From assembly GCA_963930655.1 (NCBI GenBank), contig OZ005605.1, forward strand, positions 15,135,501 through 15,199,500: 64,000 nt of DNA, in the 5' to 3' direction. The stretch comes from Myrica gale (taxonomy: Eukaryota > Streptophyta > Magnoliopsida > Fagales > Myricaceae). A program made the position numbers and the translations under genes. Positions 12,508 through 22,658 of this stretch are shown piece by piece. Position 1 is the first letter of the stretch. Every line of letters begins with the position of its first letter. The notes beneath the pieces were generated by a model. It had not been told where the DNA came from. It did no database searches and saw only the letters and a program-made list of their open reading frames with translations.

Positions 12508-13984
12508 CGTGGGCAACAGAAATCGAGCTCAGAAGAGAGAGAGAGTTTCGGAGAGAATGAGGGGTTGGGGGCGATGAGTCAAAGCCAAAGCAATTACACG
12601 AACAGACTCCGACAAAAACAAAAGAAAAAATTATGTTTTGGGCACCCTTTGAAAGATTTGAGAAACTGAGATGTGTTTTTTGTACGACGGCTGCGAGCTT
12701 GAGCGACGTGCACCTCTCTTAATCGCAAGCTGTGCATTCTGGGAGACTAGCCAAAAGTAAAACTAAAGGGTACTATTGTCAACCTGTTACTTTCGTTTAT
12801 TTTTCTCATTTCCATTAAATTATTTATTTTATTGAAATAAATATTAAAAAAATTACTAAAGTAATTTCTCTCCAATTTTTTCACTAATTCTCGTATATCA
12901 AAATTTATAGTCAACAACAAGAGAGAACAAAACCGCGATAAATCGCTCGTGGTAGTAGTAGTAGTAGTACTAGTGGTGAGAGATCTCTCCTCTAATGTCA
13001 CTCATTTGTTCATGTGATGCCACTCCTATTTTTTCTAAGCAAACTTCATAAAAGCAAACCACCTGAATAACTTCCCGTGGAACCCAAGGGTTATCACAGG
13101 AAATAAGCGTTACAGGGCCAGAAAAAACATCAAACAAAATTTGTGGGGTGAAATATCAAACAAGGACATAGAAAAATTATGTTTTCGGGAGTATGTAATG
13201 TAAATTATAGCTAGCTCGATGCAAGAGTGGGAGAGTTATGTTATATTGTGATGGAGATAGAAGTTTAAGTTAGGTTCCTAGTCAATGGGCGAGATGGATA
13301 GGGAGAGACAAACGTTAGTGGGAGATCATGTGTCTTATTCCTGGGTCACTGGTGTGATCTAGATTGTGGGCTAAGTTGGTGAAGTGACATTTACTTGTCT
13401 AATGAAGGGGCATTACATGGAAAAGAGAAGTAAAAAAAAAAGTTCAGGTCTTTGTATTTTATTTGGTAGTATTTATATAGTAGGGTTACAGTATGATTTG
13501 TTACCTTTGAAACTAGAGTTGCATAGAATTTTGTGATCATCAATTCACATGTTAGAATAGCTAGAAAATTTTGAAACGGTAATTGCAATAGTTAATGAAC
13601 TTCAAAAGAAAAGGCTTGGGAGGATGAAAAAGAGAAAAAATTGCAATAGTTAATATGGTTTTGTAATTAATTGTTGGCATTTATATTCATTGCTTTGACA
13701 TGTATGTTTGGTTAATTACTTATGGATATCTCAGTTATATGGTTTTCCAAATTGCCACCTCTCAGTATCAGCAAATAGTACGGTACGTGTATTTTGATAT
13801 TTTTAGTGTTTTTAATTCTTAATTTTTGATATTTTAACTCTTAAGATATTTTTTTGCATTACGTAGTAAAAATTTTTTTTTTGTCATTTTTCCTTAGGAG
13901 TTCGACCCCCTTCGATTGGATTCCTAGTTCGCCACGGTATATTCCCCTCCAAATTGTCACAAACTGCGCCATATAGCTAGTTCA
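12508..13984. other. SPS3 upstream region and intergenic stretch, no gene seen
   Basis: This lies upstream of the SPS3 start. Read on the minus strand it has a pyrimidine-rich stretch (opposite the GAGAGAGAG run at 12535-12545) typical of plant 5' leaders. A GTA trinucleotide microsatellite lies at about 12951-12972. The rest is AT-rich, and no reading frame here resembles a known protein. Confidence 0.6.
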
Positions 13985-16800
13985 TGTACAAAAGCATTGG
14001 AAGTACGCCTTACATGGATAATAGACCAAATAGAACAATAACCATATAAAAGCTCCTAATATCAACAGTAAGAGGTTGAATAAGCCAATAAACCGTACTA
14101 GAGGCGTCGTTAACAACATCAACCACCAATTTGGAATCCCTTTCAAAAAATAATATTATCACACAGTAGAAAAGAAGCCTCCTGGCCAGCAAACAACGAT
14201 GCACGTGCCTCGCCCACAAGTGAGCCAGATAAAGAGCACAAAACATAGGGCATTTCGACAGACCGCTGCCACCATCACAAAGGATGGACAGACGGCGACA
14301 TCAAAATTAATCTTCGAACAATTTACCGAGGGGAGACCAACGAATCAGAAGCATCGAGGGCGCCTATAACATCCGCCCACGCAAAAAGAGTGTTCTAGAT
14401 AAAGGCCACGAGTACGAGCAATCAAAACTGGGATAATGTTATTTCTAATAAACTAGATAGAATCCATGAGATCTTTACCCTTCTTGAAGAGTCTAGAGAG
14501 AGAGTGTCCTCCTCCTCTCTCATCTTCCACCTCTCCTTTCGCGTCCATCCCCCCCTCCTGGCTGGCAGCCAGCCAGCCAGCCCGGCATTAGTTCTTGGTG
14601 TTCCTTTGGTTTCAATAAGATTGGCGGGTTCGTTTCATGGTGAAGTTTTCTCGACGACGGCAGGACGTTCTCCAGCGAGCTTGCACTCGCTAGTCGGTTA
14701 CTACAGCTCCAGCACTTCGATGTCGTCCTGGTCCAACAATCCCCCTCCGATTTTTGTCTACCCACGCGCCATTCTTGCAGGGCGTGGATCTAAAGTGTCT
14801 GATGGGTTTGTCTTCTCTTTTGGCCGAGTCTCTCCTCTGTGGGTGTTTTTGTTACAGGTGCTGGTCTGGTTCCTCCTCCAGCGATGATTTCCGTCGTTCT
14901 CGACGTGGTGGAGTTGGGTCTCAAGTTTGTGGACCCGAGTTTGGTTTGTGGGTCTGTTACCCAGTTGTTTTTTGCCTTTACGGCCTTCTAGTTGTTGGCC
15001 CTTTGGGCCTTTGAACTTGAAAAAATTAATGTAATGGGTGTTTTTGCCCCTATGATCATCTCTGGCCTTGGATGGTTCCGGATTTAGTGCTTGTATTCTC
15101 CCTCATGTAATGAATTTCACCTTTACTTAGAGAAAAAAAGATAGAATCCATGAGAACTGCAGAGAAGAGGATGAACCGCTGGACATCACGCAGAGAAAGG
15201 TGAAATGAAGCAAGAGCATTCAAAATAGAAAGCACACACACCTCAATACTACAAGAAGGTAGAACCTGTAAATTAAGAATCGAAGGAGACTTAAGCCAGA
15301 GAATGCAGGCAACCGGGCATTCAAAGAACAAATGGACCAGAGTCTCAACTGGGAACAAAGAAAAAGGGTTGTGTACGTCATCCTTGCGAGCGTTAGCAAC
15401 CCTATGAGTATTCACCTTACAAGGGAGAGCATTCCAAGCAATTTTCCAAATAAGGAGCTTGAGGAGATCTTGAAGCGGAGAAGACCACAATTTCTTCCAA
15501 ATATCAGAAGAAAATTCGGCCAGAGCAGAACTAGGGCCGCCACCCAACAGAGGATAAAAAGAACGACCGAATAAGAATCAGGCAACCTACCTGAGACAAC
15601 GTCTTCATTTGCCACCCTTCAAGACAGATTTTAACCTTTTCACAAATAACTTTGAACTGAGCCCGTTTATTATGAGTAACATGAATAGGCAGCCCCAAGT
15701 GCTTTTCAACATGGTCATTCCTCGATAATCGCAGCAAATCACAAATAGATTGGACAATACTAGGAAGAGTACTCCGACTGAAGGAAAGGGAAGACTTCCG
15801 CCCATTTAATCGTTGGCCAGACCAGCCCCCATAAAGAATCAAACAATCAGCAACAACCTGGGCCTCATCCAGCTCGACTTTACAAAAAATCAGCAGATCA
15901 TCCGCATAAAGTAAATGATAACCGAAGAGATACCATAGCTCACCCAATGAACAAATTTCTCATAAAATCCAAAGCAGCGAAGAGCTATAAAAATGAGGTC
16001 CCATTCCATACAATCTTAAGCTTTCGTAATATCGGCACATAAAGCCAAATAACGCCTACCCTTCCTTTTACTACAAAGCAAATGAAACACTTCATGAGTA
16101 AGAATTGAATTCTCTTGAATAACACGATCCTACACAAAGGCTGATTGAAGAGGAGAGATAATAGCGGGAAGCAAAGATTTTAACCGGTTGGCTAAAATCA
16201 TAGAAATGATCTTATAAGCCACATTACATAGACTACTTGGCATATAATGAGCAATCTCATTCTGGTGATCAATTTTAGGAATCAAAATGATAAGAGAATG
16301 GTTAAGCTCAGAAAACATAAAACCACGACATAAAAAATCATACACCATCTCACAAACAGCCAGCCCTTCAGGGACCCAATATGCCACACAGCTAGGCGAA
16401 TCTCCTCCGGATTCGGGACCGCACATAACCCAACATTATTAGAGACCGAGATCAACTGAAAAATTAAACCATCTAAATCGCTCGAAAATTGAAGGACCCG
16501 AAGTGGTAAACAGCGAAAAATACTCCTAAATAGTTTCCCCCACATCTGCAAGAGAATAAATCCAATGCCCCGAGTTAGATTTGAGAAATTCAATAGAATT
16601 TCGTCTTCAACGAATTACGGTTGACAAGTGAAAAAAAAATGGTATCAAGTCAGGTGGTAAGCCACGTCTTTCAAGATTTAACTCGCCAAAGGTCTTCCTT
16701 AGATTTTTCTTCCACTCGAAGAGCAGCCACAAGTGAGCGTTCAAAAGAACAATTACCAGAAGAAGAAGGCAACGCCTACACAACCTGAATTTGGCGAGAA
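13985..16800 (-). mobile_element. Decayed L1-type LINE with RNase H domain, split by a later insertion
   Basis: Minus-strand similarity runs in the order of a plant L1 ORF2. From 16800 come EEK-like codons and NTIFF..VNRN-type residues. The 5' reverse-transcriptase part (LIILIPKI, ANRLK) is near 16.1-16.4 kb, the catalytic YADDLLIF near 15.9 kb, and the zinc-binding-like tail near 15.2-15.5 kb. An RNase H-like segment with ERDSKLVVDVVN is near 14.0-14.25 kb. Frames are broken many times. The two halves of the tail are separated by the insertion at 14472-15138. The RNase H segment is not seen in the LINEs inside the ILP1 gene, so this is a different subfamily. Confidence 0.85.
14472..15138 (+). 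mobile_element. Retroposed insertion with 17 bp target-site duplication
   Basis: The 667 bp insert is flanked by perfect copies of AGATAGAATCCATGAGA at 14455-14471 and 15139-15155. It ends on the plus strand with a short A-rich tail (GAGAAAAAA) preceded by TTTCACCTTTACTT, a shape seen at plant LINE 3' ends. Removing the insert restores the LINE reading across it (VLMDSI on one side, a stop, then FIRNNIIPVLIARTRG on the other). This proves it landed in an older LINE. Internal reading frames (for example 14504-14887) are not recognised. It is either a 5'-truncated LINE 3' end or another retroposed transcript. Confidence 0.9.
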
Positions 16801-17089
16801 TTTCTGGTAGAAATGTTTATTCTAATATTTATATTTACTTATATACTTCTTTTTTTACCAACTGAATAGATATGTATTTTAGAGAATGAGTGAAATCAAC
16901 CACCAAATATAGGGCTAAACTGACGGTTGCTCACACTTCGGACCCTCGTTCTTTCCAACGCGCTCTAGTTCTTATGGTTATAATCAACTCAAATATTTAA
17001 GTGTATTTTTGTTGTTACAACATTACGTTATTAAAGGGATTTTAATGCATATATAATTTTTTGGTATGTAGAAAGATTCAGAAACTGAT

Positions 17090-17660
17090 CAGATTAATCT
17101 TGCTTTGATGTACAAGAAAACACATACTAATAAGGATGGCGCGTAGAGATCCTCCAAGGGAACATTTTGTAAGTTCTGTAAAATTTTATTATGCATTATT
17201 AATTTTTTATATTTAAAAAGGAATTAATTTTTCACAATGTTCTCTTTCACTTGTAGGAAAAATGGAGGCGCTACAATTACAACGTGAGTCTGAGGGAAAA
17301 TCATTTACAGAAGTGAAGATCTTCACATAGGTCTTAGGGACGAAGGCGGGTTATGTTCGTGGTTTAGACCATTTAGTGCGATAAGTTGGATCATCATCCT
17401 CAGTGACGTATGACCCAGAGATTGGAAGAGGCAAGAATGGAGATAAAGGAGATAAGGGCTAGACTGAAAGAATATGATGAGTTAGCTCTGAGGCATACAC
17501 AAATGGAGAGGGCGATGCGAGAGCTGAAGTAGCATTTAGAGGAGCAGTAACGAAAGCAACAGAGGCTTCAGCTATTGCAAGTAGAAATGCGTGAGCAGAT
17601 GATGAAACACGTAATGAAGGTGACAGTGCGTTTCACTCCCCGACACAAATTTGGGTAGAT
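17090..17660 (+). pseudogene. CACTA/En-Spm-like transposase (Transposase_24 type) relic
   Basis: Across two frames the plus strand reads VLGTKAGYVRGLDHL and then a charged helical stretch RLEEARMEIKEIRARLKEY with MERAMRELK. This is the C-terminal pattern of the plant Ptta/En-Spm transposase family (G-GYVRGLG box followed by a coiled coil). Several stops and a frameshift interrupt it. No CACTA terminal repeats were found nearby. Confidence 0.6.
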
Positions 17661-17832
17661 TGTTTTATTTCAGACTTGATTTCGATTATTTATTTTATTT
17701 ACTATTACGTCCATCTAAGCAGACCATTTAAGTCTAATGCAACCCGGCCCTGAGACTGCCCAAGAAGACAAGAGGGGAGCGTCCATGTCCTCCATTATAT
17801 CTTGTTAACAATCTCTTTGGCAAGATAATTAA

Positions 17833-18028
17833 GGTTGTGTTTGTGTTGTAAAATTTTAGTGTTGTTAAAATTTTAGGTATTGGGTTTAGTGAAAAAGTGA
17901 AGAGAGGTAATTTTTTATATTTTTTTGTAGTAAATAGTAATGATTTGATGGGGAGAGAGAGATTATATTATAATATTTAATTATGTTAAAATTTTAGAGG
18001 GGGTAAAATTTTGGTACACAAACGCACC
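17833..18028. mobile_element. Small MITE, PIF/Harbinger-like
   Basis: The left end GGTTGTGTTTGTG and the right end CACAAACGCACC are near-perfect inverted repeats. The similarity continues inward (TAAAATTTTA against TAAAATTTT). The element is about 196 bp, AT-rich and non-coding. Flanking TAA-type trinucleotides would fit the 3 bp target of Tourist-like elements, but this was judged by eye only. Confidence 0.6.
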
Positions 18029-18168
18029 CTAAATCTATCTCACCTGATGCAACAGATTTTACACTTTATCTTATATCGTGATTCAGGTACGCACTCGGGT
18101 CACGCGCTCAGGGGGTTAACTTGTACTCACCATCGTCGAAAATTTAGAACGAGTCCTTATTCGGTCTC

Positions 18169-19010
18169 CAGATAACTTGAGCTTTGGAGGTTTCCACGTG
18201 AGGTCAACCTCCAAAGCTCAAGTCACCGATAGCCCCAATAGTGCTTCACAAATAGAGCTTCATTTTGAGGATCTTCAAGGAAGTACTGTTCTCCATCCCT
18301 GGAATGTGGAATCTCGTAAAAGGTACTACCAATATTAATCTCATCGTTCATGACTCGATAACCTGCTTACATTTATACATTCTATGGCCTATGGTTTTGC
18401 GTTACAAGAGACTATGCACACGTGGCATGAGCACCTATGAGAAATATGTTGTGCCACGACCGCCTATGAAAAAAAATGTTGTGCCACGAGCACCTATGAA
18501 AGAAATTTTTTCCTAAAGAAGCACTGAAGAAAAAATGTCTATGAAAGAAAGCTTTTGCGAACTCATTTTGCCATAGGCCCTCATGCCTCTTATTGGGCCT
18601 CGTGACCCAAAAGGACCTGGGTGCTCTCTTTTCGCCCACAAACGAGCTTTTGAGCCTCTTTTAGCCACGTTGAGGACAACACCTGGCTGGGAAAAAAATA
18701 TAGGGGCCAGCCCACCTGGCTGGGAAAAGCCCAACACTAAAATAAGGCCCAGTTAGCCACTTTCGTATGCGACACGCCTGGCTACAAAGGGGACATCTTC
18801 TCCTATGCTAGTGATAGGCAAGGGGCCACCCCTGAAAACTCTCTAGTGCACGCAACCTCCAACACAGATAAATGATCTTCTTCTTGAGAGCTACCGACAC
18901 AGCTCTTCTCTTGACTACGTCACATCCTTTTGATTTCATTTTGAGGGGATGGCTGACTTGAGCTTTGGAGGTTGACCTCACGTGGAAACCTCCAAAGCTC
19001 AAGTTATCTG
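18169..19010. mobile_element. Fold-back element with 57 bp perfect terminal inverted repeats that are themselves hairpins
   Basis: Bases 18169-18225 and 18954-19010 are exact reverse complements. Each arm contains its own palindrome, ACTTGAGCTTTGGAGGTT and its complement around a 13 base loop containing CACGTG. The stems are at 18175-18192/18206-18223 and 18956-18973/18987-19004. Weaker inverted similarity continues outward (TCCTTATT on the left, AATAAGGA on the right). The interior has short direct repeats (GTTGTGCCACGA twice, CCTGGCTGGGAAAA twice) and no convincing gene. I cannot assign it to a superfamily. Confidence 0.85.
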
Positions 19011-20108
19011 TGAAATCAAATAAGGATGATGGGCTTCTATTTTGTAGGTTATCTGTTCATGGTTAATGGGCTCTCCATTGTTCACCGATGGGGCTGGATT
19101 TTTTTGGCTTTATCAAAGTAGAGTTGCGTGGGAAGAAGTGGATCAACAATCTCCCAGGGTAGAAAATGGGTCATATGTCAAAATGGAGGGGATCCTCCTA
19201 GGTGTGCCAAAGGAGATGGATCAACATTTTTAGGGCAAAGGTACCAATCTTGCCCATTGAAAAATTGGTCACATGGCAAAATGGAGTGGAACTTAGTCCT
19301 GGTTAGGAAGGAATACGTGATCCATCTAGCAAGGAGAGGTTGGATACATCATTTTGCAAATAATGCTATTATAGTTATTAAATCATCATTAACACTTCCA
19401 TTCTTCCCCATTGCCACAATAATTATTGTTCAACAATCACCGCTATCAAGAGAGCATAGTATTGCTATGGCTCCCTTTGACATTAGGGCCGTTGAACCCG
19501 ATTCATGATCTTATTCAAGTTGCTTCTCAAATTGAATAATCTTATTCAAAGAGATATAAAAACAACATGTAGATCTTACAACATTGAATATTGTCCATAT
19601 TAATTACTAGACAGTACTAGCCCTATACTAGTTAATGCATGTTGTATCTTCTCTGAGAATTTGACCATGAGCAGAAATTTAGGGAGGATCTCATAATTTC
19701 TCATATAATTACCATCATAATAATTACTCCATTATATGCTTCTTCTGTTGTAATCCTTTGCATTATGCGGTGGAACCTTTGAGAATGAAATTAACTTCAT
19801 TTGAGGACATCAAACAAATTATGGTGCCGTGGCTTCATAAAAAACTAAAACAATACAATATGCGAGCAATCCGAATTTACACAACTTAAAAACACTTTCT
19901 GCAACTCAGTACCTTCTCACCATGTAACCTGTACCACATTCCAAGAAAGTAAACAAGCCAAAACTCCTTGGCTCCCAGTATCTGTAGGAAAACAAAATAT
20001 ACGACAGACGATGCAAATTTACAACGATGTCCGTGGAATTGGTCTACCTTGTTTATTTTGCAGTGGTGGAAGTCTTTTGCTAGCCAAAGTGCTCCGCCTG
20101 GCCCGTAC
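19011..20108. other. Intergenic, no gene recognised
   Basis: A 126-codon open stretch on the plus strand (19128-19508) has no recognised domain. It is partly built from a degenerate duplication of GGATCAACA...AAAATGGAG units. The rest is AT-rich. I see nothing else to annotate. Confidence 0.5.
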
Positions 20109-21020
20109 TCATCCGCCCCCTTCTCTCATCAGCTCCTCGAACTCTTCATCAGTGCTCTTAAGCATCAGTGGCAAAGGGATCTTCATTCCACTCTGCAAAA
20201 GCTTCACGTGCCTAGGCTTTATCCTCTTCTCCAAACTGAACGCGAAATACTGAGGGAACTCCTTCAATTCCTCCATCGTCTTCTCCATCACTTCAGCCAA
20301 GTACTCATACTTGGGCTTAAAATTGTTCTCGATACTGAAAGTCAACAGAGATGGGCATCTCAAAACCATACCCACGGCATCATCCCTAGAGAGGCCCAAA
20401 CTCTCCAAATACTTCAGTTTGGGAATCAGGGTGTTCTCGACACTGGAAACCAACAGGACTGAGTCGTGATAAGCCAATGCCTCCATGTCCTTGAACCCGA
20501 GCCTCTGAAGGTAAACTAGAGCGGGTTTGAGCTGGTCTCTAACACTAGAAGCAAGTAATCTTGGGCACCTGTTGATGACCCTCCTAAAGCTATGGTCTGG
20601 GACTTTGAGTTCTTGAGAGAGAAAGCTGAAAACTGGGTAAAGGTCAGTTTTGATGCTGGAGGTGAGAACTTTGGGGCACATGCCAAAGATCCTGGGCAAG
20701 TCTGTTTGGCGGATGCCTTTCAATTGGAGGAAGGAGATGATGGAATGGATGGATTCGAGGGTAGCTGTGTGTAGAGAAGGATTTTGGGAGAGGGCCTTAC
20801 CTGCATCAACACCCATGATTTCAAGGCAGAGGATCTTCTCCTTGATTTGGAGAGAGAGGTTTGCATGGGTTGGAGTATAAAGTGGGTGCTTTTGGAGGGG
20901 GCTTTTGGGTTTCGCTGTCAAGGTGGTGCTTAATTGGTCGCCGTTTGGTGGTAGGGATGATGGTTTCTGAGGAGAGAAACAGAGGAAAGAATGCAATGCT
21001 GTTGCTCCTGCAGCTGGCAT
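20109..21020 (-). CDS. mTERF-family organellar transcription termination factor-like protein
   Basis: Single-exon gene. mTERF proteins are helical-repeat nucleic-acid binders that act in transcription, splicing or RNA stability in plastids and mitochondria. Repeats with the mTERF signature follow one another: FGMCPKVLTSSIKTDLYPVFSFL, INRCPRLLASSVRDQLKPALVYL, DSVLLVSSVENTLIPKLKYL, VLRCPSLLTFSIENNFKPKYEYL, then FPQYFAFSLEKRIKPRH. The chosen start (ATG at 21020, MPAAGATALHSFLCFS) gives 303 residues with a Ser/Pro/Lys-rich transit-peptide-like start. In-frame ATGs lie further upstream at 21092 and 21125 (338 residues). The extra segment crosses a CTCTCTCTCT run typical of plant leaders, so the shorter start is preferred. 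Its position next to SPS3 matches Arabidopsis At2g34620, an mTERF gene numbered beside At2g34630. The frame is complete and it is probably functional. Confidence 0.93.
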   Translation of the reverse strand: MPAAGATALHSFLCFSPQKPSSLPPNGDQLSTTLTAKPKSPLQKHPLYTPTHANLSLQIKEKILCLEIMGVDAGKALSQNPSLHTATLESIHSIISFLQLKGIRQTDLPRIFGMCPKVLTSSIKTDLYPVFSFLSQELKVPDHSFRRVINRCPRLLASSVRDQLKPALVYLQRLGFKDMEALAYHDSVLLVSSVENTLIPKLKYLESLGLSRDDAVGMVLRCPSLLTFSIENNFKPKYEYLAEVMEKTMEELKEFPQYFAFSLEKRIKPRHVKLLQSGMKIPLPLMLKSTDEEFEELMREGGG

Positions 21021-21916
21021 GGTGCTACTGCTCCAACAGGAGAGTGGATGGGCAGTGAAGAGAGAGAGAGAGCCTCGTGCATTAAATAACATCCGGTTAG
21101 TTTTTGGTTCAGATGGCAGTGACACGTGGCAGCTTATTCGAAAATGATTGGCTAAGATTAGATTTCAGAGATTGTTGAGGGTGGATTACAAAGGGATCCT
21201 CTGCCAGATTCCACATGTAGCCTTCTATCTTCTCTTGGTCAACATTCGCATAAACAATTAACTATCCTCCCGAGGTTTCCTTCTCCCAACTCTTTTGGGT
21301 GATGTTTCGCTGCTTTTTTGGGTTAAATTCTCCGAAAAATGCCGAGAGAGAGGGTTCACCAGAGAACATTGAAACAAATGGTAAGATGGCTGGAGCATTG
21401 AAAACATTTCTGTAGCTTTTTCTGGAGTTTGATTCTCCCCCGATACTCTTCTTATTATTCTCACTCTTTGAGCGCTCCACAGGAACCGTGTTTTTTGTAC
21501 ATAAGTTTGCACATATAGTATCAAAGATTGGGCATGTATTAACTTCACGTAATGAAAGAGCAACAAGGTCACGTAGCATGCCAAACATTAAATTGGGAAA
21601 AAATAGAACTGCGGAAAAATCCCCAGTATTGAATAAAAATTTTACAGGCTAAACAAATAAAATTAGAATACCAAAAATAAGAAAGAAAATAAGTGCTAAT
21701 ACTTGCTTCGCCTTGGTGGGAAAAGTTATCGAAGTGGAGAACCGCGGCCCGCCGCTGAGGATCCCACATGGGAAAAAGCAAAAGCAGAAAAGAAAACAGG
21801 ATGGAGATGAACTCTCTCTTTCTAATTTGTGAACAGCAATTCTTGGGAACATCATCAACTGGGCTGCCGTATCCAGCAAAAAATTGATAGAAAAAAAGAA
21901 AAAGACGAGACCAATT

Positions 21917-22200
21917 TTTTTTTTTTTAAGCATAATAGCAGATATATATTAAGATCGGGATCAGGGAGGTTTAAAGACTCCAGGAAGCTCAAAAGGGCGT
22001 ACCAGACACTCCGAAGAGCCGGCGGGCCAACGAGCAGACGGACCAGAAGGTCCTACAAAGTCCCCGAAGGGACGGAAAAGCCACGAATGGCAGAAAGGCC
22101 TCAAAAGGCAGCAAATACAAACTAATATGCTTAAAAACATAAAAAAGACAACACTAAAAGCAGCACAAGCCGTAAACACAGCGACAAACAAAAAACACAT
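21917..22200 (-). mobile_element. Short retroposed insertion (SINE or 5'-truncated LINE) with 15 bp TSD
   Basis: Perfect copies of AAGACGAGACCAATT lie at 21902-21916 and 22201-22215. The 284 bp between them start, on the plus strand, with a run of T, so the element is in minus orientation with a poly-A tail. The body is GC-rich next to the tail and contains no recognised coding sequence. This is a textbook LINE-mobilised insertion. Confidence 0.9.
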
Positions 22201-22658
22201 AAGACGAGACCAATTGATGACACGGAAGTCGTGCCAAAAATAAACAGCAATAGAAGTCACATACAGAGCTTTTCGACCTGATATTAACATGCTTATCCTG
22301 CTTAGGAAACCAAAAAGATCATGTATTAACATTTTTGAATAAACAAAACAGGTAGCTACTTATTTATAAGTTACCTTCCGCTGCATCAGGTTCATGTTCC
22401 ACAACATTAAACAGTTGATTAAATTACTAAACAGGTGCGCACTAGCGCAAAGGAAACAAAGTTGCATGTCCCGAATCACTGGTTTTACTCATCAAAGCAA
22501 GCCTCATTAATCTTTTCCGGAAGAACAGCAACATCAAACTAGACAATAAAAGATTACTTGCGCGAGACAAATGACTATGGCTGCATGAGCAATCAATTCA
22601 TAAAGTTTAAACACAGATCTGGATTTTCTGAAATGGCCATCACTCTTCAGATTGAATA

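Noticed and set aside
14504-14887. 127-codon plus-strand protein
   Set aside because: Lies within a retroposed insert with a TSD, has biased Ser/Leu composition and no recognisable domain.
19128-19508. 126-codon plus-strand gene
   Set aside because: Built partly from a degenerate duplication, no domain, no clear promoter or homologue known to me.
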